A stretch of DNA of 5,566 nt, taken from positions 1 to 5,566 of the forward strand of contig CAVDDT010000060.1 in NCBI GenBank assembly GCA_963607765.1. Direction: 5' to 3'. Origin of the DNA: Colivicinus sp963607765. GTDB taxonomy: Bacteria; Bacillota_I; Bacilli_A; Erysipelotrichales; Erysipelotrichaceae. Shown one piece after another: positions 1 to 5,559 of the stretch (position 1 is the first letter of the stretch; the number at the start of each line of letters is the position of its first letter). A program made the position numbers and the translations under genes. The notes beneath the pieces are model-generated. The model worked only from the letters and a program-made list of their open reading frames with translations. It searched no databases and was not told the origin of the DNA.

Positions 1-1052
1 CCATCTTTATCTTTTCCATCTGATGTAGCAGTAATTGTTGCCTCACCAGCACCTACTGCAGTAACTTTGCCATTTTGGTCTACAGTCGCAACCTTTGTAT
101 CAGAACTGCTCCATGTAACGCCAGTGTTATATGCATTACCAGGATTAACGGTAGCGGTTAATGTTTCACTACTTGTTGAATAAAGTTCTAATGTATCTTT
201 GTTAAGGCTGATACCACTAACATATCCCTTAACTGTTAGATTATAAGTAAGCTCTTTATACAAATCACCAAATGGACCATATAATTTCGCAGTAATTGTT
301 GCCTCACCTGCACCCACAGCAGTAACTGGAGCTTCTAAGCTTGTATGACTTCTAGGATTAACAGTTGCTACAGATTCATTTGAACTAGACCATTCTACCT
401 TAGTCCAATTCGCATTATTAGGTGTTCTATTTATAGCGAGCTCTAATTTCTTATCGGCATCATTGCCGTTGTACCACAATGTATCATCACTATCACTAGA
501 AGTTAAAGTAGCGTTAGTAAAATTTACAACCTTATCCGCAAGAATTACAACTGATGCCAAAAAATGATCTACTTCTTCTCCATACCCAATTTCAGAGAAA
601 GTAGCACAAAATGTTAAAGCATAATCATCATCGGGAGTCCAAGTTATTTCTGTATATTGTTGTTCACTAGAATACTTGTTATATCTAATATATCTTGATA
701 TTTCATATGTTTCACTAGTTGATTTTCTTATATTAAAAGAAAGATCATAGTTGTATTTATGCAAGTCCTTACCTACATCACCAATTTGGAAAGTATAAGT
801 TTGACCTTTCTTTACATAAATTGTGGCATCTTCATTAAATGCATCATCCCAACCACTTATGTCAATATTTCTATCTAATGTGAAATTTGTTCCCCATTGA
901 ATCTCGTTCCATTTTCCTGCATAGCTGTCTAAAATAAAACGGCCTAAATACTGGCTCTTGTATTCAGCATTAACAGTAGCCGTTGGCAAAATAGTAAGCC
1001 CAATAGTTAGACAACATATTAAGCCTAATAATTTACTTAAAAAACTCTTCAT
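1..1052 (-). CDS. Secreted Big2 (Ig-like) domain surface protein, C-terminus outside window
   Basis: This reading frame is open from the ATG at 1052 to the left edge (350 codons plus two bases), so the protein is incomplete at its C-terminus. AGGAG at 1061-1065 lies 8 nt before the ATG. Residues 1-29 form a signal peptide: K2 and K7, a hydrophobic stretch around 8-22, and a V-N-A cleavage site before E30. C13 and C14 lie in the hydrophobic core without a lipobox, so lipoprotein processing is unlikely. Residues about 31-170 are a polar, probably beta-rich domain that I do not recognise. Residues about 174-276 and 277-350+ are two Big2 modules, each with W-S-S-S and V-A-T-V followed by VTAVGAGEATITA. 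Big2 modules occur in adhesins and cell-surface proteins of Gram-positive bacteria. The anchor (LPXTG, SLH or other) would lie beyond the window, so attachment and ligand are unknown. It is probably exported and surface-exposed, with its own promoter. Confidence 0.88.
   Translation of the reverse strand, partial: MKSFLSKLLGLICCLTIGLTILPTATVNAEYKSQYLGRFILDSYAGKWNEIQWGTNFTLDRNIDISGWDDAFNEDATIYVKKGQTYTFQIGDVGKDLHKYNYDLSFNIRKSTSETYEISRYIRYNKYSSEQQYTEITWTPDDDYALTFCATFSEIGYGEEVDHFLASVVILADKVVNFTNATLTSSDSDDTLWYNGNDADKKLELAINRTPNNANWTKVEWSSSNESVATVNPRSHTSLEAPVTAVGAGEATITAKLYGPFGDLYKELTYNLTVKGYVSGISLNKDTLELYSTSSETLTATVNPGNAYNTGVTWSSSDTKVATVDQNGKVTAVGAGEATITATSDGKDKD
28..66 (-). repeat. Direct repeat copy 2 encoding the Big2 signature strand
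   Basis: This 39-bp segment matches 289-327 at 36 of 39 positions and is in the same codon phase 261 bp (87 codons) away. Both encode VTAVGAGEATITA, the end of a Big2 module. The nucleotide match is much closer here than between the rest of the two modules, which suggests recent duplication or gene conversion of the module end. Confidence 0.75.
289..327 (-). repeat. Direct repeat copy 1 encoding the Big2 signature strand
   Basis: This is the partner of the repeat at 28-66. It has three mismatches in 39 bp and encodes the same 13 residues, at 243-255 of the protein. It marks the end of the first Big2 module. Confidence 0.75.
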
Positions 1053-1094
1053 TATCCCCACTCCTTTTCCCTTTGGATGCTTTTTATCATTGTG

Positions 1095-1123
1095 ATGTTA
1101 CCCCTCAAACATGAATTTGTCAA
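1095..1123 (-). promoter_or_regulatory. Promoter of the Big2 protein gene
   Basis: Read on the minus strand, a perfect TTGACA -35 box (1118-1123) is followed after exactly 17 bp by TAACAT (1095-1100), which matches the -10 consensus at 4 of 6 positions. Initiation would fall near 1088, about 35 nt before the start codon at 1052, and AGGAG lies between. This is a typical sigma-A type promoter. It places the Big2 gene in its own transcription unit, about 45 bp after the end of the hipA remnant. Confidence 0.7.
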
Positions 1124-1128
1124 ATTCA
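1112..1128. promoter_or_regulatory. Perfect 17-bp palindrome over the -35 box (putative operator)
   Basis: TGAATTTG and CAAATTCA are perfect 8-bp inverted repeats around a single central base. The -35 box of the Big2 gene promoter lies inside it. A dimeric repressor bound here would block RNA polymerase. The regulator is unknown; the arms do not resemble the hipB operator at 2539-2564. Confidence 0.5.
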
Positions 1129-1166
1129 CAATCTTAGTATAATTTACTGCCTATCTAATATTATAT

Positions 1167-2272
1167 TTATAAGTATTCGTGTAGCATTTTTGTTACACAA
1201 TCTTTTATATTTAAAACAATACTCTTTGATTTATTCATATTTAGTCCAATCTTAGAAGCAACACTTAAAATATCATCAATGTTTGGATCTTTACCATTAC
1301 CATTTACGGTAGTCGCATGTTCACCACCGATAGAATTACTATAGGTAAGATCATATGCTGGAGATAGTGTCCATCTTTTTTCTTCTTCATCGTATAAAAA
1401 AAGAAAAGTTTTTAGAATGATCATCCCTATTGTGTGCGAAAACATTAAAACACATTAATCTATACAGTTTTTCACACTCTTCCATCGAACCAGTTAGCTT
1501 TAAAGTAAGCTTCATCAAAATATCATAATCTAAATTAGGAATTCTATGAGAGGTCTCTAGTAATCCCGACGCAGACATCATATGAACTTTCTTACCATTT
1601 TTTCTATCAAATCTCTTTGTCCCAAAATATCCCGGGCAATTTTTTGAAGGGAATAACTTTACTTCCTCAATATCAATTCCACATTCCCTGGCACATAACG
1701 CATAATCATATTCCTGTTTACCAATATTTTCATCATCATAAGAAGGAAACTTAATAATCCAGTCTTCATTTTTAACTCTAGTTAAAACCTTTGGCCTAGC
1801 ACTGCCAGAAGAGCCACCTTTAGAAAAAAATGTAATCCAAGTCATCACAGAAATTATCATTTAAAATATCTTCACACTGTTTTGCGATATCATCTAAATC
1901 CTTATCATTATAAGACTTGTAAAAAGACATAGTAGGACGATATGTTAAAGCTCCCATGCCTGAATTTCCTACAATAGCTAGTCTATCTAAATTGCTTACT
2001 TCATAAGGATTAATTCCATTTTTAAGCAATACTCTATCCACTAAAAGCCTGCCCCAGCCATCTGGTAAACTATCATTAAATGTGCCAAACAAGCCATCAA
2101 AGGGACTTATCTCTGGTATAAAGACTTTCTTTTCTAAAGGAAGAGAAAATGGGCTGATTGAAAAACCATTAGCTAACCAATTATCATCATACTCAAATGC
2201 AGCTAGACTATCTTTATATAAAGCCATAGTGCCAACTAAAATATCATGATAATATACTTCTAATTTATTTAT
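1167..2272 (-). pseudogene. hipA: HipA-like Ser/Thr kinase toxin, broken by two frameshifts and lacking a standard start at its conserved N-terminus
   Basis: Three minus-strand reading frames join into one HipA-like protein of about 367 residues, shorter than E. coli HipA (440). Frame one (ATG at 2227 to stop at 1820) holds the N-terminal subdomain, with FNDSLPDGWGR and GNSGMGALTYRP. Frame two holds the Gly-rich loop GGSSGSARPK and HNRDDHSKNFSF, whose first D of DDHSKN matches the catalytic Asp of HipA kinases. Frame three holds LSPAYDLTYS, whose D matches the metal-binding Asp. Removing one T from the T7 run at 1824-1830, and one from the T7 run at 1396-1402, restores a continuous frame through all motifs. 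Fifteen codons upstream of the ATG at 2227 also encode family-like sequence (NKLEVYYHDILVGT), but they begin at ATA (2270-2272) after an in-frame TAG, so the original ATG may be lost. That position would overlap the hipB stop, as expected for a coupled operon. HipA kinases phosphorylate translation targets such as GltX and cause dormancy. This copy is probably inactive unless the frameshifts are artefacts or are bypassed. Confidence 0.85.
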
Positions 2273-2534
2273 TTTCCTCTTCTATTGAATTAAAAGGAAC
2301 ATTATCAAACAAATTATCTAATTGTTTATCAACATCTAACGCAATAGCTATTTTAGTAAGAGAACCAAGTGAAATCTCACCAGTTTGTTCAAACCTCTTT
2401 ATAGAAGCGTAACTAACAGAAGATTTTAAAGCTAAATCTCTTTGTGAAATCTTCTTTCTCTTACGAAGTTTTATAATTCTTTTAGCTATATCAAAATCTA
2501 TCTCTTTATATGTTTTTCTATCTAGATTAATCAT
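2265..2534 (-). CDS. hipB: HipB-like XRE-family antitoxin and repressor
   Basis: This is an intact 89-residue protein. Residues about 15-67 form a Cro/CI-type helix-turn-helix: first helix IAKRIIKLRKRKKI, second SQRDLALKS (30-38), recognition helix SYASIKRFE (41-49), and SLGSLTKIAIAL as the fourth. The tail ends in an acidic EEENK. HipB proteins bind the HipA kinase, keep it inactive and repress their own operon. Position directly before a hipA-like gene and the dyad just upstream support this. The start at 2534 gives a normal length, but no clear Shine-Dalgarno sequence precedes it; the operator-like dyad ends 4 bp before the ATG. The stop codon overlaps the likely ancestral start of hipA. 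With the toxin broken, it may survive as a stand-alone repressor or as an antitoxin against other HipA kinases. ATPase 2588-3847 ends 53 bp upstream, so read-through from it is possible. Confidence 0.85.
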   Translation of the reverse strand: MINLDRKTYKEIDFDIAKRIIKLRKRKKISQRDLALKSSVSYASIKRFEQTGEISLGSLTKIAIALDVDKQLDNLFDNVPFNSIEEENK

Positions 2535-2538
2535 GCTA

Positions 2539-2564
2539 ATATTTTGGCACTTTTTCCAAAATAT
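2539..2564. promoter_or_regulatory. Putative HipB operator (9-bp arms, 8-bp spacer)
   Basis: ATATTTTGG (2539-2547) and CCAAAATAT (2556-2564) are perfect inverted repeats separated by 8 bp. E. coli HipB binds TATCC-N8-GGATA, the same spacing of a two-base G/C core flanked by A/T. The site sits 4 bp before the hipB start codon, where a bound repressor would block initiation or early elongation. Autoregulation is inferred from family behaviour. Confidence 0.65.
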
Positions 2565-2570
2565 ATTAAA

Positions 2571-2592
2571 TATAGCTAATATATTAGCTATA
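2571..2592. repeat. Perfect 22-bp palindrome between ATPase gene end and hipB
   Basis: TATAGCTAAT followed by two bases and ATTAGCTATA makes a perfect palindrome that includes the stop codon of the ATPase gene (2588-2590). On the minus strand it is followed by an AT-rich stretch with T runs. A stem would have about nine pairs with only two G-C pairs, so it would be a poor terminator. A second operator at the hipB promoter is more likely. No strong -35/-10 pair is visible around it. Confidence 0.5.
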
Positions 2593-3847
2593 AATCTAAT
2601 GAGTTTTCATACAACAAGAAATCATACACATTCATAAATAAAATCCCATTATCATCATAAAAAGGTCTAGGTGTATTAGACGTTATGATAATCTTCTTAA
2701 AAGAATCTTTAACTCTTAAAAAAGGACGAATTTCTTGTTGCAACTTATCATCATTTTCCAAAGAATAAGCTGATTGAATATAATATTTCTTTATTCCCTT
2801 ACTACAAACAAAATCAATCTCTAAATGTTTCTTTATATTCTTATCATCCTTTCCCTTTTCTAAAACAGTTATATTGCCAATATCCGCCATGTATCCCCTT
2901 GTTCTTAATTCGTTATATATGACATTCTCCAAAGAATGTGTTAGTTCTAGTTGCCTAAAATTGATTCTAGAATTTCTCAATCCAATGTCTTGGAAATAAT
3001 ATTTTAAGGGGCTGCCAATATACGCTCTTCCTTTTATATCAAATCTCTTCGCTTCCTCAATCAAAAAAGAATCCTCTAAATAACCAATATATTTAGTAAT
3101 TGTTGAAGCTGTAATATTTGATTGATTTACGCTTTTAAAAGTATTCTTAAGCTTATTTGGATTAGTCAAAGAACCAATCGAAGAAGACAATACATCCAAT
3201 AAAGAATTTATTTCATCAATATTTCTAATCTTATTTCTATTTACAATATCATTAATATAAGTTTCATTAAATAAACTTTCTAATAACGAAATCTTTCTTT
3301 CCTCATTATTTTCCAAAACCACCATAGGGATTCCGCCATAAGTAATATACTCATTAAATCCATCATATTTGTTTCCACTATAAATAGACATGAATTCCGA
3401 AAAACTAAGCGGATACATCTTTATTTCATATCCTCTTCCACCAAATTCGGTAGCTATATCTTTAGACAAAAATTTCGCATTACTGCCCGTTACATAAACA
3501 TCCACATTTTTAATATTATTTAAACCATTAAGCACACTAACAAATTCATTTAATAGCTGGACTTCATCCAATAGAAAATAATATGTATTATCATCTTTAA
3601 TTAGATTTTTAGCCCAAGGATAAAAAATCTCTGGATCTCTATATTCAATATAATCATATAAGTCAAAAGACATCTCAATAATATGATCTTCACTTACCCC
3701 ATTTTCAATTAAATGTTTCTTAAAAAGTGTTCTTAACAAATAAGATTTTCCACATCTTCTTATGCCAGTAATAATCTTTATTAAATTATTGCCCTCTAAA
3801 TCAATAAGTTGTTTTAAATAATAATCTCTTTTTATTTCTCTTTCCAT
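2588..3847 (-). CDS. AAA+ ATPase with DUF4143-type C-terminal domain (419 aa)
   Basis: The N-terminal AAA_14-type P-loop domain has Walker A GIRRCGKS (28-35), Walker B FLLDE (D94, E95), sensor-1 VTGSNA (119-124) and a GGRGYEIKMYPLSFSEF block (136-152) with a likely arginine finger. A GGIP motif (171-174) leads into a helical, winged-helix-like middle (about 180-265). The C-terminal DUF4143 region keeps a PD-(D/E)XK-like pattern: E308 in SLENVIYNELRTRGY, then EIDFV (E343, D345) and Q358 in YYIQSAY. Q in place of the usual catalytic Lys makes nuclease activity uncertain. No signal peptide or membrane segment is seen. The family is widespread and often duplicated in genomes, with no settled cellular role; ATP binding is clear, the substrate is not. 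AGGAAG at 3858-3863, 10 nt before the ATG, supports this start. The gene lies 53 bp before hipB on the same strand. It is a divergent paralogue of the ATPase at 4269-5486. Confidence 0.9.
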   Translation of the reverse strand: MEREIKRDYYLKQLIDLEGNNLIKIITGIRRCGKSYLLRTLFKKHLIENGVSEDHIIEMSFDLYDYIEYRDPEIFYPWAKNLIKDDNTYYFLLDEVQLLNEFVSVLNGLNNIKNVDVYVTGSNAKFLSKDIATEFGGRGYEIKMYPLSFSEFMSIYSGNKYDGFNEYITYGGIPMVVLENNEERKISLLESLFNETYINDIVNRNKIRNIDEINSLLDVLSSSIGSLTNPNKLKNTFKSVNQSNITASTITKYIGYLEDSFLIEEAKRFDIKGRAYIGSPLKYYFQDIGLRNSRINFRQLELTHSLENVIYNELRTRGYMADIGNITVLEKGKDDKNIKKHLEIDFVCSKGIKKYYIQSAYSLENDDKLQQEIRPFLRVKDSFKKIIITSNTPRPFYDDNGILFMNVYDFLLYENSLDL

Positions 3848-3866
3848 CTACATTTTTCTTCCTAAA

Positions 3867-3889
3867 AGATATTTCGGTAAATATTAACC
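3867..3889. repeat. Operator-like dyad 1 upstream of the ATPase gene
   Basis: This 23-bp segment is a direct repeat of 3939-3961, with 18 of 23 positions identical and both starting AGATATTTYGGTAA. It contains GGT and ACC separated by 8 bp (GGTAAATATTAACC at 3876-3889, 6 of 7 pairs complementary). It would lie in the 5' leader of the ATPase mRNA, just before the Shine-Dalgarno sequence. Confidence 0.4.
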
Positions 3890-3917
3890 ATTTTTTCTTC
3901 TAATATTATTATCTTAC

Positions 3918-3923
3918 AGTATA
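3918..3923 (-). promoter_or_regulatory. Possible -10 box for the ATPase gene at 2588-3847
   Basis: TATACT on the minus strand matches the -10 consensus at 5 of 6 positions. No good -35 box is found 16-18 bp upstream; that region runs into dyad 2. The leader would be about 65 nt long and would contain dyad 1. AT-richness makes chance matches likely. Confidence 0.3.
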
Positions 3924-3942
3924 AAAAATAAATATAGAAGAT

Positions 3943-3966
3943 ATTTTGGTAATTTTATACCGAAAT
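3943..3966. repeat. Operator-like dyad 2 upstream of the ATPase gene
   Basis: ATTTTGGTA (3943-3951) and TACCGAAAT (3958-3966) pair at 8 of 9 positions around a 6-bp centre. The start of this dyad is the second copy of the direct repeat at 3867-3889, 72 bp away. Its left arm, ATATTTTGG (3941-3949), is identical to the left arm of the hipB operator, though the G-to-C spacing is 10 bp here instead of 8. It would overlap the promoter upstream of the candidate -10 box. Confidence 0.45.
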
Positions 3967-4134
3967 TTCTTCTAGAATTTTCTAAAGAATCAATTAATAT
4001 TCAATCATTTAAGCTTTATGGTTTTTTAACATCACTCGATCAAACACACTTTTTCTTCCTATCAAGTTTTCATTTGTTAAATCATTTTATTCTTATTGCA
4101 AGACTTTAATTCCTACTTAAATCAAATAGATAAA

Positions 4135-4154
4135 TTTAACTTGATTTTAACTTG
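4135..4154. repeat. Two tandem copies of TTTAACTTG, 11 bp apart
   Basis: TTTAACTTG occurs at 4135-4143 and again at 4146-4154, about one helical turn apart. The pair lies 23 bp from the long hairpin. Two short AT-rich copies are weak evidence of a binding site. Confidence 0.3.
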
Positions 4155-4176
4155 CCGAGGAAAACATTTAGACAAA

Positions 4177-4218
4177 ATATCCTCCTTACACAATGACTTA
4201 ATTGTATAAGGAGGATAT
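4177..4218 (-). terminator. Long imperfect hairpin after the first ATPase gene, possible terminator
   Basis: ATATCCTCCTTA (4177-4188) and TAAGGAGGATAT (4207-4218) form a perfect 12-bp stem. It is extended after one mismatch by ACAAT/ATTGT, leaving a 6-nt loop at 4195-4200. On the minus strand it begins 50 nt after the stop codon of the ATPase at 4269-5486 and is followed by TTTTGTCT, a weak U tract. On the plus strand there is no T run. A factor-independent terminator or 3'-end stabiliser is the best explanation. Both strands of the stem contain AAGGAGG, a Shine-Dalgarno-like core, which is unusual. Confidence 0.6.
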
Positions 4219-4268
4219 AGATACTAATATATTTAAAATGAATTTTTCCTATATTTAAGTTAACGATA

Positions 4269-5486
4269 TTAGCCTAAAAGCCAATCGACAACATTAATTA
4301 CTTTTATTCCATCATAGTTGCCTAGTGAATAGTGATCTAATGTTAAAACTATTTTTTCATAATTATCTTTAATGTTTCTAAGGGGTTTCATCTCTCTTTC
4401 AAAAGTTTGACTTACCGTCATATCAGCAGTTACTTGAAAATATGAAAGTACACCATTTTTTTGTGCCACAAAATCTATTTCCGCAGATTCTTGCTTGCCA
4501 ATATTAACTTTGTATCCTCTTCTTGAGAGTTCTAAGAAAACAATGTTTTCAACAGTAAAACCTAGATCATACTTTTCTCTTGGAAGAATATGATTTCTAA
4601 TTCCCATGTCAACCATGTAGAACTTTTTATTCGCTTTTAAAAGCTGCTTACCAACTATATCAAATCTTTCTACTGGATAAAAAACATATGATTCAACCAA
4701 GGCATTAACATAATCACACACTGTGTTTTGTGAAACCTTTCTACCAGATGATATTAAATAGTCTGTTATCGCTTTAATTGATATTGGACTGCCAATTACA
4801 CTAGCTAAATATCTAGCGATTGTTTTAAGTAAAGTAATATCGCTAACCTTACGTGTGCCATTTTCTTTCTCTCTTCTTAATTGTCTTTGCTCAACATCCT
4901 TGATAATAACCGTGTTATATATTCCTTCAAGATATTGATTAACTTTTTCATCTGTACGATCCATGGAAGCTACATAGGGAATTCCCCCAGTTTTCATAAA
5001 CTCAGAAAAACCATTTTCTTTATTTAATCCTGTCTCGGTTATATATTCTTTAAAAGACAGTGGGAGCATCTTAATTTCAACATATCTGCCAGACAAAAGA
5101 GTTGCTAACTCGCTTGACAACATATAAGCATTGGATCCAGTTATATAAATATCTACATCGTCCATGATATAAAGACTATCAACCGCTTTTTCAAAAGAAG
5201 GAACCTCTTGAATTTCATCCAAGAAAACATACGTCATCTTTCTAGAACATAGTCTTTCTTTAATGTATAGATATAGTTTTTTATAATCTTTTAAATATTC
5301 ATAATCTAGATTTTCAAAATTAATGGAAATAATTTGTTTATCATCAACTCCACTTGCTAAAAGCCTATTTTGGTACTGTTTTAAAAGAACCGACTTCCCA
5401 CAACGGCGAATTCCACTTACAACTTTGATTTGTTGTTCATCTTTCCACATCCATAGTTGATCAAGATATTCTTTTCTTTCAACCAT
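4269..5486 (-). CDS. AAA+ ATPase with DUF4143-type C-terminal domain (405 aa)
   Basis: This is the second member of the same family as the gene at 2588-3847. Numbered from the upstream ATG at 5492, it has Walker A GIRRCGKS (27-34), Walker B VFLDE (D92, E93), sensor-1 ITGSNA (117-122), and SGRYVEIKMLPLSFKEY (134-150) with a likely arginine finger at R136. GGIP (169-172) leads to a helical linker. The C-terminal domain has ENIVFLELSRRGY (315-327), AEIDFVAQKNG (E338, D340) and Q353 in YFQVTAD, a PD-(D/E)XK-like pattern without the usual Lys. Two in-frame ATGs exist, at 5492 and 5486. GGGAGG at 5495-5500 is only 2 nt from the first but 8 nt from the second, so I chose 5486 (MVERKEYLDQL). No transmembrane segment is visible. 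The biochemical role is unknown; ATP binding and a possible nucleic-acid link come from the family fold. It has its own extended -10 promoter and probably ends at the hairpin at 4177-4218. Confidence 0.9.
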   Translation of the reverse strand: MVERKEYLDQLWMWKDEQQIKVVSGIRRCGKSVLLKQYQNRLLASGVDDKQIISINFENLDYEYLKDYKKLYLYIKERLCSRKMTYVFLDEIQEVPSFEKAVDSLYIMDDVDIYITGSNAYMLSSELATLLSGRYVEIKMLPLSFKEYITETGLNKENGFSEFMKTGGIPYVASMDRTDEKVNQYLEGIYNTVIIKDVEQRQLRREKENGTRKVSDITLLKTIARYLASVIGSPISIKAITDYLISSGRKVSQNTVCDYVNALVESYVFYPVERFDIVGKQLLKANKKFYMVDMGIRNHILPREKYDLGFTVENIVFLELSRRGYKVNIGKQESAEIDFVAQKNGVLSYFQVTADMTVSQTFEREMKPLRNIKDNYEKIVLTLDHYSLGNYDGIKVINVVDWLLG

Positions 5487-5494
5487 ATCCATAT

Positions 5495-5500
5495 CCTCCC
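5495..5500 (-). promoter_or_regulatory. Shine-Dalgarno sequence deciding the start of the 405-aa ATPase
   Basis: GGGAGG on the minus strand lies 2 nt from the ATG at 5492 and 8 nt from the ATG at 5486. The second spacing is normal, so translation should start at 5486. The bases from this site into the start (5486-5499) closely match the hairpin arm at 4210-4223. Confidence 0.75.
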
Positions 5501-5509
5501 ATTTTCCAA

Positions 5510-5518
5510 ATTATAACA
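5510..5518 (-). promoter_or_regulatory. Extended -10 promoter of the 405-aa ATPase gene
   Basis: On the minus strand TG-T-TATAAT is a perfect extended -10 element (TATAAT at 5510-5515, TG at 5517-5518). No recognisable -35 box is found 16-18 bp upstream, which fits extended -10 promoters. Initiation near 5503 would give a leader of only about 16 nt, just enough for the Shine-Dalgarno sequence. Confidence 0.65.
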
Positions 5519-5543
5519 TATAGTAATGAATTTTCTAGAATAT

Positions 5544-5559
5544 TTTCCCAAATGGGAAA
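5544..5559. promoter_or_regulatory. Inverted repeat upstream of the 405-aa ATPase promoter
   Basis: TTTCCCA and TGGGAAA are perfect 7-bp inverted repeats separated by 2 bp. They lie about 40-55 bp upstream of the expected transcription start. This is a plausible binding site for a dimeric regulator, or the end of a terminator belonging to a gene to the right. The window ends 7 bp further on, so the choice cannot be made. Confidence 0.4.

Larger units (their letters stand above)
3848..4268. other. 421-bp intergenic region between the two ATPase genes
   Basis: I find no credible coding sequence in either strand here; the few ATGs give peptides of about six residues. The part next to the ATPase start (3848-3970) holds the ribosome binding site, a possible -10 box and two related dyads. 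The part from 4135 to 4218 holds a short tandem repeat and a long hairpin. Between about 3985 and 4130 I see only AT-rich sequence with no clear structure. Confidence 0.7.

Noticed and set aside
1820..1835. Programmed -1 ribosomal frameshift at T TTT TTC in hipA
   Set aside because: The heptamer fits the -1 slippery pattern, but the needed shift is +1 (skip one base). A -1 shift leads into the wrong frame.
1167..2227. Three separate small genes, including a HipS/HipT-like split (HipBST system)
   Set aside because: The first break is near the N-domain/kinase boundary, but the second cuts the kinase core between catalytic and metal-binding motifs. No ribosome binding sites precede the second or third frame, and their first residues are out-of-frame readings of the preceding segment.
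2571..2592. Factor-independent terminator for the 419-aa ATPase gene
   Set aside because: The palindrome can form a stem of about nine pairs with only two G-C pairs and no clean U tract; it is kept as a palindrome or possible operator only.
4150..4180. Minus-strand leader peptide after AAGGAGG in the hairpin arm
   Set aside because: An ATG lies 13 nt downstream on that strand, but the frame encodes only about six residues; the spacing is too long for a normal start.
4208..4258. Plus-strand small gene starting at ATG 4238 after AAGGAGG
   Set aside because: The frame ends after six codons, and the Shine-Dalgarno match is over 20 nt from the ATG.
3975..5537. Shared 10-mer GAATTTTCTA upstream of both ATPase genes (3975-3984 and 5528-5537)
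   Set aside because: It is AT-rich, short and at different distances from the two start codons, so chance is a sufficient explanation.
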